DNA of 64,000 nucleotides from Ogataea parapolymorpha DL-1 (taxonomy: Eukaryota; Ascomycota; Pichiomycetes; Pichiales; Pichiaceae). The DNA lies in contig NC_027860.1 in the NCBI RefSeq assembly GCF_000187245.1, positions 1,364,001-1,428,000 on the forward strand, given 5' to 3'. Of this stretch, positions 8,623-17,086 are shown piece after piece; the stretch's first letter is position 1; every line of letters starts with the position of its first letter. The position numbers and the translations under genes are program-made. Under the pieces are notes generated by a model. It ran no database searches, was not told the DNA's origin, and worked only from the letters and a program-made list of their open reading frames with translations.

Positions 8623-9387
8623 TCACACTTGCGCGCCCCTCACGATGTATACCACGTCACCGTCGCAAACCTCCCTCACCACTCTCCCGTTTGCGGGCAC
8701 GTAAACGTACTCCTCGGCCCCCGCTTCATCCCTTCGGCGGTGTCGGAAGATAGTAAGTTTTTTCATGCTTTCGGTAGTTTTATTATTGTCATTTCGGATC
8801 TTGAGCAAATCTGCCGCAGAGTCAAGCAACCTTCCCACAGGCCAAGATTTTGAGACAAATATTGCTTTTTGCTCGGTCAGATGCGCATCGCCGAATTTAG
8901 ACTCATCGGGCACGTATTGGCATAAGATATACACGCGCTCAGATGCGGGGATCTTGGGATCTCCAATTGCCTGGTTCTTCAATTTTGACAATTCCACCAA
9001 CCGCGAGGCCGGAGTGTCCTTCTTAATGCGGAAGAAGGGCTTCGATTTCGACTTGTGGTACGAGATGAACGCCTTAAGCTTTTTCAATGCCGCATGGTTT
9101 GTTGTGGAGGCAAGTGTCTGTTTCTGTTTATGGTCTGCTTCTGCTTGCTTTCGTATTCTGTCCAAATCTGGGAACAAAGATGCCGACGTGACGTTGCTTG
9201 TAGGTTTCAAGGACGGCTTTGTCACCTTTGAAACCCTGCAGTTGTGCTCATTGAAGTCCAATCTGTGGTCTGTGCAAAACGACGTCGAACAATGCGGACA
9301 GGTAAACGGGAGGAAATCCACCCTTTGGCAGACGGAACATAGCCGTCCAATGTCGAGTAGTGATTCGTCTTTGGCTGTGGTCGTCAT
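8623..9387 (-). CDS. CUZ1: AN1-type zinc finger / ubiquitin-like protein (Cuz1)
   Basis: Cdc48- and proteasome-associated protein that helps deliver ubiquitinated substrates, notably under arsenite stress. An AN1 zinc finger occupies about residues 12-55: pairs CSVC and CPHC, then CTDHR and HNC, with the family sequence DFLPFTCPHC. The C-terminal half (about 170-254) resembles the ubiquitin-like domain of yeast Cuz1. The start at 9387 (MTTTAKDESLLDIG) places the finger as in S. cerevisiae; an upstream in-frame extension has no ATG. The product is 254 aa. It shares a 111-base divergent promoter with RPP1. Confidence 0.88.
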   Translation of the reverse strand: MTTTAKDESLLDIGRLCSVCQRVDFLPFTCPHCSTSFCTDHRLDFNEHNCRVSKVTKPSLKPTSNVTSASLFPDLDRIRKQAEADHKQKQTLASTTNHAALKKLKAFISYHKSKSKPFFRIKKDTPASRLVELSKLKNQAIGDPKIPASERVYILCQYVPDESKFGDAHLTEQKAIFVSKSWPVGRLLDSAADLLKIRNDNNKTTESMKKLTIFRHRRRDEAGAEEYVYVPANGRVVREVCDGDVVYIVRGAQV

Positions 9388-9498
9388 GGATTGTGGGCAA
9401 AGACTGATGCAGTATTTATATATCCTTTTCGAGTGGCAAATTTGCCACACCAGCCACGAGCCAAAAAAAAAAATATTTGTAATCTCTGTGGGTGCCCC

Positions 9499-10341
9499 AT
9501 GATTTGTGATGTCAATGTCTTATGGCCGCAGGAGGACTACGGCTCGTCTGTGACGGCGTCGCAGCTCTCTGAGCTGAAAAATAGACTGGCGGTGCTAGAA
9601 GAACTGGGATACACCCATGTTGCGCTCAATTTTCGTATACGACAAGGCCAACGACTCCCAGCACAGGTAAACCCCATCGATTTGTCATCTTTTTCCGAGT
9701 TTAAAGATCGACTCAAGCTTTTTACCCGGGTCACTCTAATCGTGGAAGATGCGTCGCAAATGCAGACAGTGGCAAAGCTCCAAAATGCCTTTGATCTTGT
9801 GGCTGTTGAGCCGCGTACAGAAAAGGCTTTGACATCCTGTATAGTTAATATGGAGGTGGACCTTATCTCGTTAGACATGGCCAACAGACTTCCGTGCTAT
9901 TTGAAGCACAAGACTATATGTTCTGCTACAGAAAAGGGTGTTTATTTTGAGATCAAATATTCAGATTTGGTCGACACTAGCTCAAGCACACGGGCCACAG
10001 CCATCTCAAACATAAAACAACTGTTTAGGGCTTCGCGGTTGCGAGGTCTTGTTTGTTCGAGCGGTGCCAAAAGCGCAAAAAGCCTACGCAATTATAGCGA
10101 CGTGGCCAACATGCTGGTTCTATTCGGGTTGGACCACAATCGCAGTCAACAGGTATTCAAAGATTGGCCATTAAAAGCACTGCTTGCTGGGAGACTCAGA
10201 ATCAAGTCGTACAAGCAGGTGGTGGCCATTAGCGGAGACGAGAACTTGATAGATAACTCTTTGGAGGGGAAGAACAAACAGGACGCAACACCATATAGAC
10301 ATCCGAAAAGAAGAAAGGAGGACAAGCAGTCCACGATGTGA
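9499..10341 (+). CDS. RPP1: RNase P / RNase MRP subunit Rpp1 (Rpp30)
   Basis: Protein subunit shared by nuclear RNase P (tRNA 5' maturation) and RNase MRP (rRNA processing). The 280-residue product has the Rpp30 TIM-barrel fold. It opens MICDVNVLWPQ, like MLVDLNVPWPQ in yeast Rpp1. It then shows LGYTHVALNF, RVTLIVEDASQ, FDLVAVEPRTEKAL, NRLPCYLKHKTIC and SRLRGLVCSSGA in the same order as the yeast protein. The C-terminus is basic. The reading frame is open upstream of 9499, but alignment with the family fixes the start here. A second subunit of the same enzymes, POP5, lies at 49.3 kb. Confidence 0.95.
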   Translation: MICDVNVLWPQEDYGSSVTASQLSELKNRLAVLEELGYTHVALNFRIRQGQRLPAQVNPIDLSSFSEFKDRLKLFTRVTLIVEDASQMQTVAKLQNAFDLVAVEPRTEKALTSCIVNMEVDLISLDMANRLPCYLKHKTICSATEKGVYFEIKYSDLVDTSSSTRATAISNIKQLFRASRLRGLVCSSGAKSAKSLRNYSDVANMLVLFGLDHNRSQQVFKDWPLKALLAGRLRIKSYKQVVAISGDENLIDNSLEGKNKQDATPYRHPKRRKEDKQSTM

Positions 10342-10447
10342 CTCAATCTCACACGGAAAATGCTTCTTAATGCTTATAGATTAGACATCAAAATTGTTTG
10401 CTGCCACACATATATACACACGCGACTCGAGACACAAAGGCCCTGGT

Positions 10448-11005
10448 CTATTTCTTCTTAATATTCTGGCTCAGATACTGCGCTCGCATCTTATTTTGCT
10501 GCATGGCACGTTGCAGCAGAACGCTCCTGGGTCGCGAGACGACGATCGGCTTGCGGATGCTTTTCGGCGTGACTATATGATCAACCGCCTTCACTTTGTT
10601 CTTGTTGCGCTCCAGCGTGAGGTTTCTGGTGATCTGGCGAAGGTTCTGTGTGGCTGTTCGACGCTGTAGCTCTCGTTCGCGAGCATATTTTTCGTACAGC
10701 TCTCGTGCGGGCACTTTTGTCTTGCGCCCGTTTTTGATTGTGATTTGCTCACAAGGGCGTTCTGAAAAATCGCGTTGGATGAGACACTGCCAGAGCGGAT
10801 CGTCGTGCGCAACGATCTGCGGAGACTGTTCCTCTATGACTCTCAAGGCCTTAGCTGTCTTTTTCTTAAGGATAGGTTCCACAAGATGATAAGGAGCCTG
10901 CCCTATGTCGTTAATCAAATGCGCATTTTGGATGCACTTAATCCGTGCCAGCTGCGTCAGCGACAACGGACCTTTTCTAGGAGGTGCTTTCTCCACTATT
11001 AGCAT
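10448..11005 (-). CDS. ELA1: elongin A-like protein
   Basis: Elongin A orthologue of 185 aa. The N-terminal block LSLTQLARIKCIQNAHLINDIGQ is followed by PYHLVEPIL, matching the elongin A signature, including the BC-box-type elongin C-binding segment (residues about 14-47). The region 66-100 (DDPLWQCLIQRDF) is the short F-box-like part. The C-terminal half is strongly basic. In S. cerevisiae Ela1 pairs with Elc1 and Cul3 in a ubiquitin ligase that degrades stalled RNA polymerase II. It is shorter than the yeast protein (379 aa), mainly in the C-terminal tail. It is convergent with RPP1. Confidence 0.88.
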   Translation of the reverse strand: MLIVEKAPPRKGPLSLTQLARIKCIQNAHLINDIGQAPYHLVEPILKKKTAKALRVIEEQSPQIVAHDDPLWQCLIQRDFSERPCEQITIKNGRKTKVPARELYEKYARERELQRRTATQNLRQITRNLTLERNKNKVKAVDHIVTPKSIRKPIVVSRPRSVLLQRAMQQNKMRAQYLSQNIKKK

Positions 11006-11074
11006 ATATTTTGTCTAATTTAGATTTTTAAATTATATTTTCAAACTATTTTTTTAACATTGCCCACAACATTT

Positions 11075-11470
11075 TTATGCAGCTCCGTTAGGTCTCAGAC
11101 CACAGAAGAAATTCAGAGCATATGCCTCAGACTCAGGAATTTCGTCAGTGCCCTCCACCTTGAAGGTGATGGTGCATCCCTTAGGGAAGTAGAAAGTGTC
11201 GTGAGGGGACACAGTGTACGTAGCTCCAGTCTCGTCAGTGATGGTGAACTTTCCATGCACCTCGAGGTTGATTTTCATCTCGTCGTAGTCGTATGCATAC
11301 ACGAGCTCCTTTCCACCCTCTTGTCTATAGAAACCGGCAGAAATCTGCTTGTCGGGTGGGGCATCAGAAGTAAAGGTGTCCGAGAGGAAGGAGTTGTTTC
11401 CCGGTGAAGGAATTGGGTCTGGCTTGACGGTGTATCCGTTTTCTTTGTGAGACTTGTAGAAGAGAGGCAT
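11075..11470 (-). CDS. small cupin-fold protein A (EutQ-like)
   Basis: A 131-residue single-domain cupin of the EutQ-like type. Hydrophobic strands alternate with Gly/Asp turns, and the pattern ISAGFYRQ ... YDYDEMKINLEVHGKFTI ... HDTFYFPKGCTITFK is the double-stranded beta-helix core. The canonical metal-binding His residues are mostly absent, so a metal-dependent activity is uncertain. It starts at ATG 11470; the open frame further upstream has no ATG. A TATA box lies 29 bases from this ATG, implying a very short leader. It is divergently paired with a clear paralogue (cupin B), about 35-40% identical by eye. Substrate and pathway are unknown. Confidence 0.8.
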   Translation of the reverse strand: MPLFYKSHKENGYTVKPDPIPSPGNNSFLSDTFTSDAPPDKQISAGFYRQEGGKELVYAYDYDEMKINLEVHGKFTITDETGATYTVSPHDTFYFPKGCTITFKVEGTDEIPESEAYALNFFCGLRPNGAA

Positions 11471-11812
11471 GGTTTGTTTTAGGCGGCCAGCGGACAAGTA
11501 TTTATAGCGTTTTGATAAGGTTTAGGTACATAGAAGTTCCCAATCAGGAAAAAAAATACGGGGATGGAAGCCTAATATTTTGCAATTCGAGCTGCTGCAA
11601 AACAGTCAGAAGCGGCAGTCTCGCTCACTTGGGCCGCTAGCTTTCGCTAGAAGCTTTAGATTGTCTCTAAGGGTTTTGCTGAGCTCGATTCTTCAACCTA
11701 CCTAAACGGCTTATCGCCGGAATAGTTTTCCGTATTTGGTAATAATGCTCAAGATAAAAACGGGAGTATATATACTGGACGACCGCACCATATCGGCCAG
11801 TAGACATTCACC
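11471..11812. promoter_or_regulatory. shared divergent promoter of the two cupin genes
   Basis: This 342-base region drives both cupin genes. TATA boxes flank it: TATAAATA on the minus strand at 11506-11499 and TATATATA on the plus strand at 11767-11774. Between them are several CGG/CCG half-sites: CGGCCAGCGG at 11484-11493, an inverted repeat AGCGGC-N16-GCCGCT at 11611-11638, CCGCTAGC at 11634-11641, and CGG-N7-CCG at 11707-11719. Such triplets are typical targets of Zn2Cys6 factors, one of which is encoded just downstream. Confidence 0.6.
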
Positions 11813-12178
11813 ATGCCTATGAAATACCTTTCCAAAGCTGAAGGCTATGATAAGCTACCAGCTCCTGTTGGCCCAACTTCGTATCTCGAGGACACAATGT
11901 CCTCTAACGCAGATAAAGACTTCCAAATCACTTCGGGTTTCTACAAGCAGGTCAGCGGCGAGCCTCTCGTGTACACCTATGGCTACGACGAGATGAAGGT
12001 TGTTCTCGATGTGAAGGGTACAGTGGAAATTTCTGACGAGGAAGGAACCAAGGTGTATCCGCAAAGAGGCGACGTGCTGTACTTTAAAAAAGGCTGCACC
12101 ATCACTTTCAAGGCCGTCGAAGACGATGCCTACGGATATTTCTGGTACTGTGGCCGTAAGTCATTTGGAGAAATATAA
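11813..12178 (+). CDS. small cupin-fold protein B (EutQ-like)
   Basis: A 121-residue cupin paralogous to the divergent gene. The shared stretch runs ITSGFYKQ, then YGYDEMKVVLDVKGTVEI, then GDVLYFKKGCTITFK, in the same order and spacing. No signal peptide or membrane segment is visible, so it is likely cytosolic. S. cerevisiae has no obvious counterpart known to me; cupins of this type occur in filamentous fungi and bacteria, where EutQ belongs to ethanolamine utilisation. A role in small-molecule metabolism is inference. The TATA box 46 bases upstream and the Zn2Cys6 gene directly downstream suggest inducible control. Confidence 0.8.
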   Translation: MPMKYLSKAEGYDKLPAPVGPTSYLEDTMSSNADKDFQITSGFYKQVSGEPLVYTYGYDEMKVVLDVKGTVEISDEEGTKVYPQRGDVLYFKKGCTITFKAVEDDAYGYFWYCGRKSFGEI

Positions 12179-12264
12179 GTTTACAAAGTATGTACGAAAA
12201 TAGAGTTTTAATGTACAACACCCGACACAGTGGATCTCCGCCTGTCAAAATAATTTTTACCGTG

Positions 12265-12284
12265 CGGCTAGCGGTGGAGCGGAC
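12265..12284 (+). promoter_or_regulatory. CGGCTAGCGG motif upstream of the Zn2Cys6 gene
   Basis: CGGCTAGCGG (12265-12274) is followed by TGGAGCGGAC. It differs by one base from CGGCCAGCGG at 11484-11493 in the cupin promoter, and its GCTAGCGG core recurs there in reverse at 11634-11641. Confidence 0.5.
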
Positions 12285-12350
12285 TTAGCTTAAGTTTTTT
12301 TTGTTGGAGTTAACTTGTCGGAGATTCCCTACTTGCATACAGTGTATAAG

Positions 12351-14360
12351 ATGAGCACAAGTTCTGACGAGTCGCACAGCAATACGCAATATCCGCCCTA
12401 CAATCCATATGCCTGCATAAGATGCCGTCGACTGAAAAAACGATGTACAAAAGACTTTCCACGATGTGCAAATTGTATTAAAAACAATGAGCAGTGCACC
12501 TACGTCGAGAGAAAAAACAGACGACGCGTGCCGGAACAGAACTTTGAAAGAGTCATCGACACCCAGCATACTGCTCCGCCCGTGCAACGCGACTCTTTGC
12601 CGCCCATTTTTGCTCGGCCTGTCGAGCCCCAGCCACAGTCCCAACCGGTATTCCAGCGAATGAACGGTCCTTTTGGAAGCTCCAAAGAGTTGTCTTCATT
12701 TGCGCCTCAGCCGCAGCATCCTTTCATGTCAACACAACAATTCCTACCTGCTCCGGGCCAGAAATACCTACCGACACCACAGCAGCAATTCCAGACCCCC
12801 GTGTTGCCTCCTTTGTCCCAGAAGCCTGCCCCATTGCACAACTTGGTGAATCGTACGACGCCCGGACGCGTGCATAGTGAGCTCTTTGATGCGTCGACGC
12901 GTAAACTCGACCACGAGCCTGGGATTGACCTGATCCACTCGAACTTGGTCCACACCATAATGGGCAACAAAACCCCTACACCACCACTAGAGCCGTTGGC
13001 CATAAACAAAGATCTCGCGTTGCAATTTGTGAAGGCGTATCTGGACCACAACAACAGGTCGTATCCGATATTGAACGAAAAGGAGTTTCTGGGCAAGGTC
13101 GCAACGGTGGACTTTGACAGTTTCTTCCAGTCCCGCGGCAACCTTGAGGCATCGTTCTTTTTTGAGCTCAACATGATAATGGCCATTGGTTGCACCACCT
13201 TGGAGCGAGCAGGAGTCATCGACAAGAGCAAAGGCTACTCCAAGTATTTTTCCTCAAAGTCGATGAGTCTGCTCACCTCTGCTGTCTCCTTTCAAGACAT
13301 CTCTAGCGTGCGGTCGCTCGTTCTTTTGGGGATTTATTCTTTTTTCGACCCAAAGGGCCTGTACTCGTGGTCCATTGTGGGAATTTTGACCAGAATAGCG
13401 GTTTCGTTAGGACTTAATCGCAAAATTAGAGACGTGGAGGCCAAGAGAATGACCCCCGCACAGATTGAGATGAGACACAGGCTGTTCTGGGCCGTCTTCA
13501 ACATGGACAGACTAATCTCCACAAGTTTTGGACGCCCTGTGGCCATCAGAGACGATGACATCAACGTCCCTTTGCCCGAGCCGATTGATGGCGAGGGGGT
13601 CGAAACTCTCAACGTTACTCGGAATATAATTGAGATGAGAAGAATTGAGGGAATGATTTTGACAAGCGTCCACTGTGTGAAATCGTCAGAAATTTATCCC
13701 ACTGCAGAGAACAAGGACGAGGTTCTTAGCAAGATTCGACAGGATATCGAAAAATGGTACAGCAACTCACGACTTTTATCGTCTAAGTCGTCTCAGAAAG
13801 GAAACATATCTTTTTTGGAGTCCACGGCATGGTTCTCGGCAAGATACTACCACATGCTGATGTTGTTGTACCGCCCCTCGTACCTATTTCCTAAACCTTC
13901 ACTCAACAACTTGGAGATTCTGGGCAGGGCCTGTCTTCAAAATTTGTCTTTCACATACAATCTTTACACTTCAAATTTGCTACCACTGAACTGGATCACG
14001 CTTTATCGCTTTTTGACAACTTGCACCACAATTTTGTACTGTTTGTGCCACTGGTCAATCGACTTGGTGGAGTCCAAGACTGACATCCATTTATGTGTCG
14101 AGATCCTCAACGGCTTCAGCGAAAACTGGTACTTTGCCAAACGCTGTGCAGAGGTGTTCAAGACCATCGACGACGCTATTCTAGACATTTCGATGAGCAG
14201 CTCCAACGGCCAGATCCAGCCAGTCGACCAGCTTTTGGTCGATTTGATGAATACATCGTCTTCATATCACGAAATATTATTCGAGAATGAGGTCGATATA
14301 TGGTACGGAGATGACTTTATGATTTCGGACGTGAAGAAAAAGCCGGAATCAGAGGATTAG
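12351..14360 (+). CDS. Zn2Cys6 transcription factor
   Basis: A 669-residue fungal binuclear-cluster regulator. The cluster at about residues 23-49 has the spacing C-x2-C-x6-C-x6-C-x2-C-x6-C (CIRC ... RC ... RCANC ... QC) and is followed by a basic linker (RKNRRRVPEQ). A Pro/Gln-rich segment (about 75-165) precedes the fungal_trans domain (about 230-560), which contains the typical FWAVFNMDRLIST and GRPVAIRDDDINVPLP motifs. It should be nuclear and bind CGG triplets. I do not recognise a named orthologue. Its position beside the cupin pair and a shared promoter motif suggest it controls them and itself. The ATG at 12351 is used; the frame upstream has no ATG. Confidence 0.88.
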   Translation: MSTSSDESHSNTQYPPYNPYACIRCRRLKKRCTKDFPRCANCIKNNEQCTYVERKNRRRVPEQNFERVIDTQHTAPPVQRDSLPPIFARPVEPQPQSQPVFQRMNGPFGSSKELSSFAPQPQHPFMSTQQFLPAPGQKYLPTPQQQFQTPVLPPLSQKPAPLHNLVNRTTPGRVHSELFDASTRKLDHEPGIDLIHSNLVHTIMGNKTPTPPLEPLAINKDLALQFVKAYLDHNNRSYPILNEKEFLGKVATVDFDSFFQSRGNLEASFFFELNMIMAIGCTTLERAGVIDKSKGYSKYFSSKSMSLLTSAVSFQDISSVRSLVLLGIYSFFDPKGLYSWSIVGILTRIAVSLGLNRKIRDVEAKRMTPAQIEMRHRLFWAVFNMDRLISTSFGRPVAIRDDDINVPLPEPIDGEGVETLNVTRNIIEMRRIEGMILTSVHCVKSSEIYPTAENKDEVLSKIRQDIEKWYSNSRLLSSKSSQKGNISFLESTAWFSARYYHMLMLLYRPSYLFPKPSLNNLEILGRACLQNLSFTYNLYTSNLLPLNWITLYRFLTTCTTILYCLCHWSIDLVESKTDIHLCVEILNGFSENWYFAKRCAEVFKTIDDAILDISMSSSNGQIQPVDQLLVDLMNTSSSYHEILFENEVDIWYGDDFMISDVKKKPESED

Positions 14361-14880
14361 AATAGTATATATGTATTATTACTTGAATCTATGTAACGCA
14401 ATTGGGCATTGGAGCGGAATATTCGAGGTGTTTGACTACTTCTCATGTACGCCAGTTGTAGCAAAGCTCGACGTAGGATGCAAATCTTGGCTCGATCAAT
14501 TGAACGTAATAGGCATTGAAACGTGGCCACAAAATAGACCATTTCGTGGGCACAGAGGCTCAACAGGCTGTAAACCAGAACACATTGTTGCTCTCAATGT
14601 TTCATGGCGTCCAATCTCATGACGTTGTTATAAAGCTATTTTGCAATCGCTGATCTGCAGCTTTACATAATTTTTTTAGCTCCCAATGGTACTGTTCCAA
14701 ATTTCGGGTTCTTTTAGAAGAAGCCGATGAGCGTGAGGTTATTTATAGACAGTCTAGCTGAAAATCAATGTATTTGTTTTGCTAATGAATCGTTGGTAAC
14801 CCCTGTGGATTGGTTCGGATGCGTACATGGATACTATAACTTCGATCATTCGCCCACCAAGATCAAGCCAAAAGAGCTTC
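14361..14880. other. convergent intergenic region without recognised genes
   Basis: This 520-base region lies between the ends of the Zn2Cys6 gene and the first BUL gene. Short open frames cross it, including one of 84 codons (14727-14981) overlapping the BUL 3' end antisense. None shows a conserved motif. A TATA-like TATTTATAG occurs near 14740. I see no tRNA or repeat. Confidence 0.4.
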
Positions 14881-16818
14881 TCAAAAGACCCTCAATGGTA
14901 ACGATAACACTTTACTTCCTCCAAGTTTTATGTCAAGCATGTATCGTCTGGAAAGGAAACATGTTTGGAACTCAGGAATAATGTGGTAGCCATGAGCTTT
15001 TTTCACATCGAGAACAATCGTTGCAGTGAACTCGGATTCATACGCAGGCCCAGTGGATCTCCAATCGAGCTGGACTCGTTGAGGCTCAAATATGTCAATG
15101 CTGTGCTCGCGATACCGTAGATACTTTAGCCCCAAAATATCTTCGTGCAACTGTCTAGGGATGGGCTGCCCTGTTTCCTTACAGAGCGATTTTAGCTGTG
15201 CATCCCATCTCTCGAACCGCCTATTGATTCCAATAACAGTCTGATAATTGTAAAACCTCTCCGTGCCCTTTAGACCAAAGTGCAATGGTATGTGCGCGCT
15301 TGAGTGCAAATTGACAACTCGAAGACTTGGTTTCACCATTATGTTTTTTGGTAGCATTCCATCCAGAGACTTTAAAGAAATGTGTATTTCCCCTGATTTT
15401 ATGCTTGGCAAGACAGTACCAGAAGCAACCTTCTTAAACATATGGATGCCACTCGAGTTCAGCAAGATTTCTTTTAAAAAACTCTCCTGCAAAGCCGTCC
15501 CTTCTGGTCCAAGACTTGCGGGCTCAAATGAGTGTAGCACGATTTGTCCAATGTTCTGGACCTTTACCTCTAGTTCCACCTCCCCTTTCAAAAACCCTCT
15601 GTTTAGCTTGATTTTATGAATGTCAAAAAAGTCTAGCTCTTCCCCTTCATCGCTACTCTTTTTCTTGGCTATGTGATCCGAAGCAACCAGATCTTCGAGC
15701 ACGTTCTGATCGGTGACTCCGATTTTATGAAGCTTGCACTTCTCCTCAAGGGTCACCTCTAGTTCAGCTGCCTGGTGTTCAATCTTATCCACCTGCAACT
15801 GAAGGTCTACATCCCCTTCAGTAATGGGTTGGTTTGTATTTGTGAACCTCAAAAAAGCGCTGCTTTCCTCCAAAATCACAAACGGAAGTTCATAGCTTTT
15901 CTGGTAATTGACGTGTTTGGCTATCTCCTCGCTCCGTGCCAAAATATTGACGCTGAGAGAATAGGATACTGACTGCCCAGGCTCGTTGAAGTTGGTGGTT
16001 ACTATAGGAGCGCCTGATTCGTCCAGGTGACCGTATCCTAGGCCCGCCCTAATTTTGGCATTTGCAGCTCTTCCGTTGTTGGCAAATGGGTTCACTCCTA
16101 GACTCGAAGGTGCCTGCAAATGGCTCTCATACTGGCGGTTGCAAGCACTGTCCAGAAGAAACGATGGTAGTCTAAAAGCAAATGTTTTTTTGTACTTTGT
16201 GTGTGGCTGTAACTTTCTGCTGTTTGGAAGCCCAAAGATGGCACCATCAACGGGATCTTTTCCAGTACAGGGACTCTTTTCAAGCTGCCAAAGGTCGCAC
16301 TCGTGAAAGCAGGCTGCTAAATCAAAACTTTTCAACAAATGGTGTTTTCGGTAGGTATATTCTGTCCCAGAAACATCGTTTTGGGGTATGGTAACAGTTC
16401 CATCCAAAGAGACAAAGAACATTTCAAACGGTATAATTTTATTACCGGTATTCTCAATAGTCACCAGTCCATTGACCACATCTCCCGGATAATAGCAATG
16501 TAATGGTGACCTACTTTTATAAGGTTCACCGAACAAGGGCGATTGATCTGTGAGTGTGATTGTAATCCGCACTTGTGCGTTTATTTTACGCAGACTATTG
16601 AGATTGTTTAAAACCAATAATTCGGGATTCTGTAGCGGCGAAACTTGCTCTTCGGACGTTAGTTCTCTTCTTGCAAAATAAGGACAGCTTGTTTCCTCGT
16701 ACCCAGGGAGTTCTATTTCATCTTTGGAGTCCAGAACGGTTCTGTTGAAAAGTTGATTGTGCATTTGAAATGAAGGCAGAACATCCTCCATAACTTCGTC
16801 ATTCGAGCAGCTGTCCAT
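14881..16818 (-). CDS. Bul1/Bul2-family Rsp5 ubiquitin-ligase adaptor (copy 1)
   Basis: Arrestin-like adaptor, 645 aa, that brings the Rsp5 ubiquitin ligase to plasma-membrane permeases. The N-terminus has the BUL signature VLPSFQMHNQLFNRT, followed by the LPGY sequence (LPxY-type PY motif) expected to bind Rsp5 WW domains. The Bul1_N region contains GEPYKSRSPLHCYYPGDVVNGLVTIENT and the C-terminal Bul1_C region is complete (those stretches are quoted in part only as markers). The ATG at 16818 was chosen; the open frame upstream has no ATG. It lies in tandem with a diverged second copy, 268 bases apart, so the pair arose by local duplication, as BUL1/BUL2 did independently in Saccharomyces. 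Confidence 0.88.
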   Translation of the reverse strand: MDSCSNDEVMEDVLPSFQMHNQLFNRTVLDSKDEIELPGYEETSCPYFARRELTSEEQVSPLQNPELLVLNNLNSLRKINAQVRITITLTDQSPLFGEPYKSRSPLHCYYPGDVVNGLVTIENTGNKIIPFEMFFVSLDGTVTIPQNDVSGTEYTYRKHHLLKSFDLAACFHECDLWQLEKSPCTGKDPVDGAIFGLPNSRKLQPHTKYKKTFAFRLPSFLLDSACNRQYESHLQAPSSLGVNPFANNGRAANAKIRAGLGYGHLDESGAPIVTTNFNEPGQSVSYSLSVNILARSEEIAKHVNYQKSYELPFVILEESSAFLRFTNTNQPITEGDVDLQLQVDKIEHQAAELEVTLEEKCKLHKIGVTDQNVLEDLVASDHIAKKKSSDEGEELDFFDIHKIKLNRGFLKGEVELEVKVQNIGQIVLHSFEPASLGPEGTALQESFLKEILLNSSGIHMFKKVASGTVLPSIKSGEIHISLKSLDGMLPKNIMVKPSLRVVNLHSSAHIPLHFGLKGTERFYNYQTVIGINRRFERWDAQLKSLCKETGQPIPRQLHEDILGLKYLRYREHSIDIFEPQRVQLDWRSTGPAYESEFTATIVLDVKKAHGYHIIPEFQTCFLSRRYMLDIKLGGSKVLSLPLRVF

Positions 16819-17086
16819 ACTTGAAGGGCAGGATAAATTACGCAAAACACAAGTCTGTGTCTTTACAAAATATGAGTCAATCTGAGATCATCTTTTGGTC
16901 TGATATACATAGAGCTTTTTTTTACAGAATTAGTAATCGGGCCTGATAAAATATTCGTTGCTGATAAGCTGTCCAGGTAGCCAACGATAAAAGAAAGTAA
17001 GATGCTGTCTTTAGGCACATTAAAATTTGCTGTAACTGAATGCACTTCAATCACATTTCATTGAATATTATATCAAATAAAGTCGA

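Noticed and set aside
8455..8853. 132-codon plus-strand frame overlapping the CUZ1 3' end
   Set aside because: It is antisense to a well-supported gene, starts in A/T-rich intergenic DNA and has no family motif.
9391..9498. Upstream in-frame extension of RPP1 (36 codons)
   Set aside because: Alignment with Rpp30 proteins fixes MICDVNVLWP as the N-terminus, and the extension overlaps the CUZ1 promoter.
14727..14981. 84-codon plus-strand frame overlapping the end of BUL copy 1
   Set aside because: Its 3' third is antisense to conserved BUL sequence, and its composition is unremarkable with no domain signature.
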